From Siphonodentalium dalli (lineage: Eukaryota; Mollusca; Scaphopoda; Gadilida; Siphonodentaliidae), in the NCBI GenBank assembly GCA_032622095.1, contig CP136063.1, positions 119,494,723 through 119,558,722 of the forward strand: DNA of 64,000 bases. The letters run 5' to 3'. Shown here piece after piece: positions 45,673 through 56,985 of this stretch; position 1 is the first letter of the stretch, and each line of letters begins with the position of its first letter. The notes under the pieces were generated by a model, which was given only the letters and a program-made list of their open reading frames with translations, did not search any database and had not been told where the DNA came from. A program made the position numbers and the translations under genes.

Positions 45673-47935
45673 TAGGGGGTTGCCCGTCACAAAATGACGG
45701 GTATATAAATGTTCTTTGTCATTTTCTAGTGTCCGCTTTCATGGTCATGCTTCTCTTTTTTTGTTACTGGATGCGCGTTGGAACACTTTATTTCACTAAA
45801 ACTGTATTTCTACACACCCAGTCTACATATGCGCATGCACATATTGCACGAAACAAAATCAGTATATTATTTAAATACTACTATGCACCAATCGAAACAT
45901 ACTCAATTCAGGAGCCTTCATTTGGGAGCTTGTTGCCATGCATTGCGCGGCCCATTTGTATGAAAACTTTATTTCAATAAAACTGTATTTTTGCCCCCAA
46001 CATCATCTCCCCAACCCACGTATATATATGCATGCACATATGGAACGCAACAATCAAGATATTTTACTTTATCTATATAGGGCCTACTAACTGAAACAGA
46101 CTCTATTCGGAACCTTTATTTAGCGGGGAGGGGTCTGCAGCCTCGTAGTGAGCTTCGCGCACATTATATGAATTTAAACTGCGTGCGCTTCGCGCACATT
46201 GTGATCTTTTAAACATTTATTCTTTTATCAGATTTGCACTCAACCGAAAGATTAAAAGAACATTAATTAGCGTCGGCAGTATTACTTACACTATAGGCCC
46301 TATTATTAGGCCTGTCCCGAGAATGTGATTTTTCTAACTGAGTTTGGCGAATTTACTGAGTTTACGGTACCCACTGGCGGGAGGTCAGACTGTCCATTCG
46401 CCATGCATTGCGCGGCCCATTTGTATGAAAACTTTATTTCAATAAAACTGTATTTTTGCCCCCAACATCATCTCCCCAACCCACGTATATATATGCATGC
46501 ACATATGGAACGCAACAATCAAGATATTTTACTTTATCTATAGGGCCTACTAACTGAAACAGACTCTATTCGGAACCTTTATTTAGCGGGGAGGGGTCTG
46601 CAGCCTCGTAGTGAGCTTCGCGCACATTATATGAATTTAAACTGCGTGCGCTTCGCGCACATTGTGATCTTTTAAACATTTATTCTGTTATCAGATTTGC
46701 ACTTAACCGAAAGATTAAAAGAACATTAATTAGCGTCGGCAGTATTACTTACACTATAGGCCCTATTATTAGGCCTGTCCCGAGAATGTGATTTTTCTAA
46801 CTGAGTTTGGCGAATTTACTGAGTTTACGGTACCCACTGGCGGGAGGTCAGACTGTCCATTCGCCATGCATTGCGCGGCCCATTTGTATGAAAACTTTAT
46901 TTCAATAAAACTGTATTTTTGCCCCCAACATCATCTCCCCAACCCACGTATATGCATGCACATATATGGAACGCAACAATCGAGATATTTTACTAAATCT
47001 ATACTGACTGAAACAGGCTCAATTCTGAACCTTTATTTAGCGGGGTAGGGGCCTGCAGCCCCTTTATGCGCTTCGCGCACATTATATGAATTTAAAACGC
47101 GTGCGCTTCGCGCATTGTGATCTTTTAAACATTTATTCTTGTATCAGATTTGCACTCAACCGAAAGATTAAAAGAGCATTAATTAGCGTCGGCAGTATTG
47201 TTTACACTGTATGCCCTATTATTAGTCCTGTCCCGGGAATGTGCTTTTTTCAACTGAGTTCCGGCGAATTTACTGAGTTCACGGTACCCACTGGGTACCG
47301 CCTACCCACGTTTTTCCGGTACTCCTTCGATTCCACACTCAATGCACAACTTTCGTATCAAAGACAGCATTCTTTACTTGTGTTCAAACCCAACTGGCAA
47401 ATTAAAATACCATATTAGCACCCATTCCCAACGACGAACGTTCGAGTCTTGGCTCTGCAAACCACTACATCCACCCATTCCCAACGACGGTATAGAACGT
47501 TCGAGTCTTGACTCTACACCCCACTATACATGCACTTCCGCGACAAAATCAACATAAATTCACACTGAACCTGAACTGACACATTAATTTCCAACAACGC
47601 TTTGGTAGAGCGCATGGAAGTTTCGCCTACAATAGCAAAGCAAGTATTGGTTTGTGTTCGACGTCAATGACGTCATTTCGACAAACGTCATAAGAAATAG
47701 TGTCTACTTGAGTGCAAATGCTGCATTTGGGGACCATGTTAGATCTCAGGTTTGCTTTAACCAATCGGCGTGAAATTTGGTGAGTCACCTTTTATGACAC
47801 ACTATAGGTCGGGGTACAAATTTGGGCCACATAGGACGCATGGTTGAAAAGTTATAAACGCGCCAAAAGCGTGACCGAGTTATACACACACAGACAGACA
47901 CACACACAGACGACGGGTTTTATATATATAGATAA
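45673..47935 (+). repeat. Hairpin-headed element array, unit 2, head to tail with unit 1
   Basis: CTAGGGGGTTGCCCGTCAC begins immediately after the TATATATATAGA tail of unit 1. The last ~970 bases (46965-47932) are nearly identical to 44689-45670. Within it, a block starting CATGCATTGCGCGGCCCATT occurs at 45937, 46402 and 46865, a recent tandem duplication of ~464 bp. Confidence 0.88.
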
Positions 47936-49370
47936 GCTATGCGTCTGTTCCAAAACATGAAATAAATCACCTGCATCGTTCAGATATACCCATACAAATA
48001 TGCCAGTTGAGAAGATATAATTGCTCAAGTAACTTAATTTATCAATGGTAATACCCCTCCTCTCTCCATTCCTGAACTAAACGGCACCAAATGTGGCGTC
48101 TTTTGGCCAACATGATTTGATTTCTCATATCATTGGCGAACAACGTGTATGAATATGGTGGAAATTAGTGCTAAACATAATTTATCAGGCTTTGGTGTCC
48201 CTCCCCATTCATAGCTCTAACGGCGTCACTTTTGACATATTTAAACCACGTAAATTAGACTTCTGGTACAATGATTTGTATCAATTTGGTGGAAACGGCG
48301 CTAGAAATATATATGTTTTGTTATCAATTTTGGGTCCCCTCTCCCCTCTGTGACTCGAGGGGCGACACGTATAATGGAGATGATTATGTATAAGATTGGT
48401 GGAAATCGGCGACAAAACTATTTCATAATGTTTGCTGCCTCTCCCCCTTTCTGCCCCTGCCACCAACATAGTTACTTTAGATGATTATAACCCGCACCAT
48501 TATCTTTAAGTTACCGCTTTGGTCCCTCGTGAAGTTATATAGAACAAATACAGTCAGACGTTCGCAAATACAGGTATACCAAAGGTGGCGTCTTTAATCC
48601 ACATGACTTTATTTCTCGTGTCATTGGAGAAGAACGCGTATATATGTGAATGTGGTGCAAATTGGCGCTAAACATATTTTTATCAGTTTCGGGGACCCTC
48701 CCCTCCCCATCCCTGACTCAAGCGGTGCCACTTTTGACATATTTAGACCATTCAATTAGATTTATTATGAAGATGAATATATATAACTGGTGGAAATCTG
48801 CGACTAAACAAATTCTTATCAAGTTCAGTGCCACATCTCTCACCCAACGCACCAATTTGGCGTATTTAAACGACACGATTAGATTCCTCACATCACGGAG
48901 AAGAATATGTATCAATTTGAGGAAATTGGAGCTAACGTATTATTTTAACAGTTTGTTTGTCCCTCTACCACCCCTGGCTCAAACTTTTGACATATTTCAA
49001 TCACACAATTAGACTCCTGCTATCACGGAGATGATTATATACAAGTTTGCTGGTAATCGGCGAATAAATAAATTGTTGTTAAATTTATTACCCCCCCCCC
49101 CCCCATCTATCATCCAACCGGCACCAATTTGGCGTCTTTAAATCACACGATTAGATTCCTCGTATCATGGAAAAGAATATGTATCAATTTGTTGGAAATC
49201 GGGGCTAAAAATTTTGTTACCAATCTTGGTGCCTCTCTCCCTTCAGTCCAACCCTGACTCGAATGACGCCACTCTTGACAGTTTTACGCACCATTAGATA
49301 TAGACTCCTGATATGGAGATTATTATATATAAGTTATGTAACAGACAGACATTTGCCAATATAGATATAG
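47935..49370 (+). repeat. Minisatellite-bearing element with (GACA)n tail, copy 2
   Basis: Same head landmarks (CAGTTGAGAAGATATAATTG), body phrases ('attagattcctc', 'ttggtggaaatcggcg') and tail (ACAGACAGACATTTGCCAAT then ATAGATATAG) as copy 1. The ATTAGA steps are more degenerate here (48755, 48878, 49008, 49150). An internal tail occurs near 48540-48575. Confidence 0.8.
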
Positions 49371-49969
49371 ATTTTGTGAGGGTAAAGAGTTGTTGTTGTC
49401 ATAGTACTAGAGCATACATCGGTTATAGGGATGACTTTATTCGTTCAAACTGATAGTTTGAAATTGAGATTTTTTTTAAATTCACGAATGGGGTGCCTTC
49501 ATAACAGAACTCATAAAACAAAGTTTGGTTCCCATATATATATATATATATATATGCAGGGCAAGCCTGCTATATCATAATTATGTATATACCAGGTACG
49601 CATACACCCCGAAATGGAACAAGACATTTTCTTGCGAAACGATGTCAAGTATAAACAAGGCGCGGACTTTGATTGCTGGTGCATGTCAGAGCCAGACCAA
49701 TATAGCTTTTAACGGCAAGCCAGAGTCATTCTTGAGTTGACAGAAACTGTCAGCTGTGGATGTTTTCAAAAGTGCCCGAGCCACTTGCTGTGGTCAGTTG
49801 TGTCGATTTTACACATAAACTGTCGTCACAAACACTTTCTGAGTACCGTGTCGACATTTCCGAGTACATTGAAAGCTGACAGTACCTCCAGTTCACGATA
49901 ACGTTTTGTTGGCCATCGATCTTGTTGGTTCATTTAGAAAGTTCCCTCATTGTGCGAGAATAAATGTAT
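49371..49969. other. Spacer between two repeat elements
   Basis: Contains a (TA)n run at about 49532-49555 and a 71-codon open frame (49525-49740) without recognisable motifs. Confidence 0.4.
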
Positions 49970-50911
49970 CTATTAAATAGAAAGATATATATACTTTTAA
50001 TGCTTTCTTCTACGTATCTGCTTTGCTATCTCACTATATGAATGCCCTGAGTCCCGTCCCCATATAAAAATGACAGTGAGAAGATATAACTGTTCGAGTG
50101 ATTTAATTCGGTCACCATTTGTCGAGGTTGTGGAATTTGTACACCAAAATCTGTGTCTTATGGAGATGACTAAATATAACTGGTGTATATTGACGACTAT
50201 CACATTTTTATCAATGGTAGAGCCCCTCCTCTCTCCAACCCTGACCCAAACGGCACCAATTTGGCGTCTTTAAGTCACCCGATTAGATTCCTCGTATCAA
50301 GGAACAGAATGTGAATCAATTTGGTGGAAATCGGCACCCCTGACACGAATGAAGTTTCTTTTGACAGCATTGCGCACTATATGATATATATATAGGCTCC
50401 TGAAATCACGGAGATGGTTATTTATAAGTTTGGTGGTAATTGCCGACTGAAGAAATTATTATCAAATGTTATACCCCCCGCCATCTCTCATCCGAACGGC
50501 ACCAGTTTGGCATCTTTGAATCACACGATTAGATTCATGGAGAAGAATGCGTATTATTTTGGTGGAAATCGGCGCTAAAATAGTTTCATCACTTTTGGTG
50601 TTCCTCTCCCTTCCGTGCACCCCTGTCTCGAATGGCGCCACTTTTGACATCTCTAAACCACACCATTTGATTCCTCATATCATGGATATAATAATGTATA
50701 AGTTTGGTGGAAATCAGCGACAAATGTTTTTGCTACCCCTCCGTCGTTTCGGACCCTGACAACAACAGCGTCAGTTTAGAACATTCTAACCCGCACCATT
50801 ATCTTCCTCGTAAAAAAAGTTACCCCTGTCATACCCCACCACTAGATGGTCCCCCGTGAATTTCTATAGAACACAGACAGACAGACAGACAATCGCAAAT
50901 ATAGAAATAGA
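49970..50911 (+). repeat. Minisatellite-bearing element with (GACA)n tail, copy 3
   Basis: Short copy: head (TTTTAATGCTTTCTTCTACG, TCGGTCACCATTTGTCGA), three or four body units (CACCAATTTGGCGTCTTTAA and 'ttggtggaaatcggc') and tail AACACAGACAGACAGACAG with AATCGCAAATATAGAAATAG. It is the clearest head-to-tail example of the family in the window. Confidence 0.85.
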
Positions 50912-51489
50912 TATATATATATGGTATCGTTCTGTTGGCCTCTATAGATCATATAAATACTTTTTCTAAAAACCATTAAACCATGCAACTCGATGTGGGT
51001 TTTCCCTGCGCTCCTGTTGCGCAAATTCTAGTATAAAATGTTCGTCTATTTCAGACAAAGTTCAAACATTAAATCTGACCAGACAAGACATAGAAACCGA
51101 TAATCTCATTACCAGTCTAACACAAGAAAACCATAGTCAGAAATGGTAACGCCACCAAGATTATGGTATTACATATAAATAGAAATTATAAAAAATACAT
51201 AAAATATTTTGATAACAATTGCGTTTAAACAAGTAATCCTTCAAATTATTACTAACAAAGTAAACGACTGTGTGGTCACTCAACAGATTATAAAGACTTG
51301 GACATAGTATACTGTAAATACTAAAATTTAAATGAAATAATTAAAAGATAAAATTTAGCAAGTAGTAAAAGTTAATTTTCTCATTTTTGTTTTGGTTAAA
51401 TAAAGCAATAATTTAAATGTAACATTTGGTTTAAAAAAAATGATTGACCGTGGCTCTTCCAATAATCGCGCGACTGACCTGGTCAATTG
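50912..51489. other. AT-rich stretch, no feature seen
   Basis: Apart from a short direct AT-rich tract I see nothing supportable. Confidence 0.4.
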
Positions 51490-51723
51490 TTCTTAAGAAG
51501 TTGTTTTGAGAATTACTATGGAGGGAAATAGTTGTGGCTGTGGCTTCGCAAGTAATTACCTTAGTGACGTGATGTTAACAAATCTGAACTCCAGTTAACC
51601 AAGGACGCTTCATACCAAATATAAGGTGAATTATTAATTCTTTAGAAGTTGTTTTAAGATTTACTATGGAGGGAAAGAATTGTGGTGCTGGCTTCGCAAC
51701 TATTTGACCTCATTGTAACAAAT
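51490..51723 (+). repeat. Duplicated 'ctatggagggaaa' block
   Basis: AGAAGTTGTTTTGAGAATTA then CTATGGAGGGAAA and GGCTTCGCAA occur at 51497-51582 and again at 51645-51723. The spacer has CATACCAAATATAAGGTGAA. The style matches short dispersed repeats common in molluscan noncoding DNA. Confidence 0.65.
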
Positions 51724-52136
51724 ATAAATATTAGTCACTCAGGCAATAGATGTATCTATTCTGTATATTAACTTATTGGGTCTTACGTGTCTTGAGATGT
51801 CTAAATAGTTTTCGATGGACAGATCGCGCAAGGGACCCACGCCAATCTTCTGTTGGGATTCCAATTGTTGGCTCATTAAATAGGCACATATGCTTAAGAT
51901 ACAGTCGCACGCTCCCGTAAGTCGGGTTTTGGATCCCAGTTAATGAAAATATCATTGAAATAATCGGTTTCCCCCAATAAACATCCATATATTGAATATA
52001 CATGTTTTGGAGCAGAATTAGGCAGACCATATTGGACGCCATCATGGAATTTATTTTGTTTTGTTTTAATTTTCACACATAATTATTAGTTATATGGATG
52101 GAGTTCTCATTAAACCTCACATCCTTGTATTGGTTA

Positions 52137-52617
52137 CAGTAATGCCCAAAGTAATTGACCACTTAACCACATCAGAATTATTGGTAATTTTTCAGGATTT
52201 GAAATCCTGAAAATTTACCAATAATTTTGCTGTGGTCAAGTGGTCAATTACTTTGGACATTACTGTATGAGGATTGAGTTATCATTAAACCTCAAATCAT
52301 TATATTGGTCACGGTAATGCCCAAAGTAATTGACCACTTAACCACAGCAGAATTATGTATTTTTTCAGCATTTACATTACAATCCTCAAATTACCCATTA
52401 TTCTGTAGTGGTTAAGTGGTCAATTGCTTTGAACATTACTGTATGATGATTGAGTTATCATTAAACCTCAAATCCTTATATTGGTTACAGTAATGCCCAA
52501 AGTAATTGACCCTTTAACCACAGCATAATTATGGGTAATTTTTCAGGATTTAGAATCATGAAAAAATACACACAATTTTGCTGTGGTTAAGTGATGAATT
52601 ACTTTGACATTACTGTA
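52137..52617. repeat. Three tandem foldback units, 174-176 bp period
   Basis: Each unit is an almost perfect foldback starting ACAGTAATGCCCAAAGTAAT and ending in the complement CATTACTGT, with GACCACTTAACCACAGCA / TGCTGTGGTTAAGTGGTC inside. Unit starts are 52137, 52311 and 52487. The spacers (ATTAAACCTCAAATC...TATTGGT) are also conserved, so the whole ~175-bp block was duplicated, not just the foldback. Confidence 0.92.
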
Positions 52618-54146
52618 TGTAGATGGAGTTAAACCTCACATCAGTGTGTTGGGGATTTGGACCTTGACTTGGGACCTTTGGTTTTTAACGCAACAAATGC
52701 GCGTACACCTTATACACAAATTTTTTATGTAACCAGAGTTTTTCTGGGATAAGATGAGTTTGAAGCCTGCTTACATTTCAAAATGTTGTCAGTTTTGTAT
52801 TGTCTGCAGCGGATCTCGACGCGTTGAAGCAAAAGTTACAAAAGATAAAATGTGTATGTGACGAGACTATAATACAAATGAAAAAATAAATTGAGGGAGG
52901 GGTGGGCGATACAGGGAACTAAGGGTTGAACCGATATAAATTTGTAGAGCAATAACGACCAATGTTGACATATTATGCATATCAACTCTACTGTTGCAAC
53001 AAGGCTATAAACTAGGGGGTGTCAGAATCTTAGTCATCTCTATATAGTGCCAGAATAGTCATTTATGGAGTTCTATAAGATGTTGGGTTGGTTATATGGA
53101 CTCGGAGAAAAAAGGGGTTTGTACCGATGAAGTTGATGAACTGACATAAATTAGTTGATCGATGTTGCCATGTAATGCATCGTGATCGACTGTACTAAAG
53201 CAGCAATTATATAAAATTGGGGGGGGGGGGTCTGAAATTATCTCTATAGTTGGCACCAGGATTATATAGAAAGGAATAGCAATTGATATACTGTTATACA
53301 TATACGGTATACTATAGTAATACCATAGACATATAAGTACAAGTATCACGAGATAAAATATTACGTAACATGACTATATACCGATGAAAGAAATAAATAA
53401 ATTGGACCGGGATTAGAGGTTGGGTTGGTTATATGTGGATAATTGGATATGGAATTCATACCGATCAAACGATACAAATTAGTGGAGCGATAAAGACACT
53501 TAGTCAGGCTACGCGGGGGGAAATAGGGGTTGATACGATAGACCGAAATAAATTTGTCGAGTGATAATGACCAATGTTGACGTATAAAGTAACGCGACTG
53601 TACTGTCACACAATTATCAGGTAGAACCGGTCAAATATGACAGGGTACAGCACGTAATTATTTCCTAGATCAAAGAAATGATTTTTTTTTTTCGATGATA
53701 AAATTTAACATGGGATTTAAAATCGATTTATGTCTATAAAACTGTCATTTTTCAAAATTTTGAGCTGAAACTTGGTGTGTATGTGTATAATACTACTATA
53801 TTCTTAAAATGACAGAGTTCAGCGAGTAATTATGTTTTAGATGGAAGAAATTGAATTTGTTTTCGATAAAAAATTTACAGCGTGTACGGCCTACGGGTCA
53901 TTGAGTATGCTCAATTTTTGTAAACAAACTTTTGTCAATAGCCGTTTTGGTCAAACTAAACCTTCTTCGACCGGGACAGCAGATCCGAATAGTAGCTAAG
54001 ATGTATTTGGATAGAATTATCAAAAGAATATGACCGATCAGGGTACATTTTAACAGAATAGAGTGGAGAAATCTTGGTGATAATTCCAGAAAATAAAGAT
54101 GTAGGAGAATCACAATTAAACTTCCCACAATGCACTTCACCAAACC
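52618..54146. other. gene-free stretch
   Basis: Repeated loose phrases such as 'gataaatttgt.gag.gataatgaccaatgttgac' at about 52940, 53150 and 53560 point to an old degenerate repeat. No gene is supported. Confidence 0.45.
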
Positions 54147-54588
54147 AGGGGTTCTCAATGGGTTACACATTATTTTTAGTCCATCAGATTATTTATATTT
54201 TCAACAACAAGTGACTTTAAGTTTACAATTTCAGCCTGTCCTGACTCTATCGATACGATTTAACACATTTTCAAAAACGTATTATACACCGGTGGCGTTA
54301 ACTTTACAATTTAGGCATCTACGTGATTCTATCGGTACGATTGAGTAAGGTACAAACAAGAATACATCAGGGGCTCCCAATGGGTTATATATTATTTTCA
54401 GTCTATCAAATTATTTATATTTTCAACAACATATTATTACACTGGTGACTTTAAGTTTACAATTTCAGCCTGTCCTGACTCTATCGATACGATTTATCAT
54501 ATTTTCATAAACATATTATACACCGGTGACGTTAACTTTACAATTTCGGCATCTACGTGATTCTATCGGTACGATTGAGTAAGGTACA
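54147..54588 (+). repeat. ~220-bp tandem duplication ending in GAGTAAGGTAC
   Basis: Two units (54147-54355 and 54368-54588) share CCAATGGGTTA, TTTATATTTTCAACAACA, TTACAATTTCAGCCTGTCCT, TCTATCGATACGATTTA and the closing ATCGGTACGATTGAGTAAGG. The second contains a small insertion. The terminus matches that of the 425-bp repeat at 21.4, 32.5 and 33.3 kb. Confidence 0.85.
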
Positions 54589-54789
54589 CAAAATCTCCAA
54601 GAATACATTCGCCCTGTCCACCACACAATATCAAACTCACAGAAGCTAGAAACACCACAGGTGGCGTAATGATTACCTTTCAAAGCAATAACACCGGGCA
54701 CCAGGTTACGACCAACCAAAGGCACACACACCATGGATAAATACACAGGTAAAAAGCACGGCGTTTTTTGTGTGGTTATATCTGGCACA

Positions 54790-54865
54790 TACCCATGGTT
54801 ATATATAAACGGGCTACGAGCATCTGACCGCAGCAGTTTAAATTAATATAGTGTACTAGCTGAAA
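54790..54865 (-). repeat. Inverted copy of the 37.3-kb repeat head, next to an ACTAGCTGAAACA head
   Basis: On the minus strand this reads CGGTCAGATGCTCGTAGCCC then CATGGGTATGTGCCAGA, matching 37338-37390. Directly beyond it is ACTAGCTGAAACA (54854) on the plus strand. Confidence 0.65.
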
Positions 54866-55807
54866 CAAATGCAATGCAATATTCACTTGAAATGTGCTGC
54901 CAACTCAATTCACTAAGGTAGCGGTTCACGATTTGTCGGGTTGTAGGGGTCTGGAAAATAAGTATCTTGGGGGATAATTCCCAGTGTAGCCTGTGTTAAA
55001 TGTGACAGTACTGGTTTGATGGTTTAACTATTTTACAAAACTGGGAAAGTTCACCAAAAAATGGGGAAAAAATGTATATACGTAACATGAGTTTCGTATT
55101 CAGTGAAGGCCAACTTTGTGTGTTGGTTTACAGGAAAATAGCCCAATTTCTCATTCTGTCATCTGCACTTGCAAGACATTTTTGTTTTTAGAAATTGCTA
55201 CAACTTTTTTTTCGCTTTATCATGGTCAGTTTTTGTGTTGAAAATGGTCAATTTGAGTCAAAAAATGTGTAAAATTAAACGTGTTGTATGTGCAAACAAA
55301 GGGACATTACTCGGTGACAATTTTTACGAAGAATCAATATAAAGTAGAAATTTGATTACACGTACAATTTCTGTCGAAAATAAAGCATGCTTAATTCGAC
55401 CTATAGGCCAAAGTTCAGGTTAGCTAAAAATGGGGTACTGCGTTATGCAGTAGGTCCCTAGATTTGCATAGGTCTCCGTAAGTCGCTCAATTCGCGTAGG
55501 TCCCCGCAGTAATGCAATATATAGTAGGTCTACATGATTTATTGACTGATAAAATGGACTGAGACCACTAAATGATCATGTTAGATGTTACTTTGCATAT
55601 ATTTTTTATAATTAATTTCCGAAATCTGATGGGTTTGTTTGCTTAGAGGATGAAGCCTAACTAAAATTACGTGATTTCTGATCCGAAAGTAAGAGGATTA
55701 TCGTACTGGCTTCGGGATAAGATAAGATATTAATTAGAGGATTACCTGGGATTACTGGATATATTTTTGCATTGATTTAGGTCCCCGTAGTAATGCGGAG
55801 TGTGTAG
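54866..55807. other. No gene seen; presumed upstream intron or flank of the PHD-OTU-MULE gene
   Basis: TAGGTCCCCG(C/T)AGTAATGC occurs at about 55496 and 55777. The second lies just before the probable splice acceptor of the PHD exon. Earlier exons may exist but I cannot identify them. Confidence 0.4.
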
Positions 55808-55992
55808 TTGAGATGCTTCAAAGACTGCATCGAGTGTACGGGATGTAAATCCTGGATACACTCAGCTTGTGTAACTGGCATGACCAAACAGTTGTTCAAC
55901 GTTTGGTCGTCAGATTTCAGTTTGACATTCTTTTGTCGTAAGTCTTCGTTCGACGACCAAGGAGATTACCAATTCAAAGAGGCATTGGCCAG
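55808..55992 (+). CDS. PHD-like finger exon of the PHD-OTU-MULE gene
   Basis: The frame encodes a partial PHD finger: CIECTGCKSWIHSACV, a hydrophobic step near W of NVWSSD, then FFCRKSSF, where the last Cys of the usual C..C pair is replaced by Ser. An in-frame TAG at 55805-55807 directly precedes TTGAGATGC, so the exon probably starts at an acceptor there (GAGTGTGTAG) and the N-terminal half of the finger is on an earlier exon. The 3' end is a good donor, CCAG|GTTGGT, at 55992/55993, leaving two bases of an Arg codon. PHD fingers read histone tails, and in mobile elements could guide insertion. The C-to-Ser change suggests weakened zinc binding. Confidence comes mainly from the phase match to the next exon. 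Confidence 0.7.
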
Positions 55993-56210
55993 GTTGGTGT
56001 ACACCTTACCATCTCTATAGACATTTTACGACGGCAAATGTTTACGATGATTTTATTAAATTTCAATGTTATACTTGCCATTTTATTTGTATACAAACGT
56101 AACTACCACGATCGCCTATCTTACTATATAAATAAAGCCATCTGTTTAAATTTTACATTTAATCAACACCTGTTGATTAAAGGCGCCTACTGGTGACTAA
56201 ACTTCGCAGA

Positions 56211-56345
56211 GTGGATTAAACATTCTTCATACAATTTTAACGGAAAAGTGTTTATCCATAGCATTGTAAAAATCGTGGCATAAACACAGTGGATTAAAAC
56301 TTTCTCCATATACAATTTGAACGGAAAAGTGTTTATCCATCGCAT
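56211..56345 (+). repeat. 78-bp-period direct duplication in the intron
   Basis: GTGGATTAAA...CATACAATTT.AACGGAAAAGTGTTTATCCAT occurs at 56211 and 56289. Each copy also has inverted ends, GGATTAAACA-like and TGTTTATCC. Confidence 0.8.
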
Positions 56346-56666
56346 TTTGTTGCTGAATAAAAAATGTTTCTGAAGCATTAGTTGAATAATTATTATCTGG
56401 CTAATTAAGTCATAGTGTTTTGATTGGACGTATATTTTTCTAACGGTCATCTCTGCGTTCTGATTGGTCAAATAGTAATGTCGGGTTTTATGCAGAAGAA
56501 ATTAGGAAATAATTTATTTGGTTTTGTGATTATTTGCATTAATTCTAATTCTAATTAACAAATTATAGCGTTCTGTATTGCTATATTACTACCACAAGTT
56601 GTAATACTTGACTTGGGCTGTGTAAACATTTTAATAAAATGTCATATATAGCCTCAATAAAAATTA

Positions 56667-56842
56667 ATCGAGAATACTAATTAAGTATACTCATAAATAA
56701 TTCACAATAATAAATTAATTATTTAAAGTTTCCATCGGATCGGTAGTGGTGTATATTTAAATGAGATATTGAGTATATTAATTCGTTGTCCCATTTTATT
56801 ATTGTGAATTATTTATGAGTATACTTAATTAGTATTCTCGAT
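56667..56842. mobile_element. 176-bp element with perfect 46-bp inverted repeats
   Basis: The left arm (56667-56712, ATCGAGAATACTAATTAAGT...) and right arm (56797-56842) are exact inverted copies with an 84-base unique centre. It encodes nothing. The perfect arms point to a young insertion. I see no clear target duplication. It sits in the intron of the PHD-OTU-MULE gene. Confidence 0.85.
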
Positions 56843-56985
56843 CAGTATTGATATGAATTTAATTTAAGTTGTAAACAATCTTCAATCGGTGTAATTGTGG
56901 AAATAATGTATAGTATTGGCCTACAATTTGTTTAGATACTTAATGTAATTCCATGTATATAACAGTCTTAATATGTTCTTTACAG

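Larger units (their letters stand above)
55993..56985 (+). other. Predicted 993-bp intron
   Basis: Bounded by GTTGGT (55993) and ATATGTTCTTTACAG (to 56985). It contains a direct duplication and a perfect inverted-repeat element, listed separately, which add to its length. Phase 2 on both sides agrees. Confidence 0.65.

Noticed and set aside
41958-47557. Series of similar open frames (42.0, 43.0, 45.6, 46.3, 46.8, 47.1 kb)
   Set aside because: They occur only where the noncoding array repeats, differ in frame and length between copies, and have no motif.
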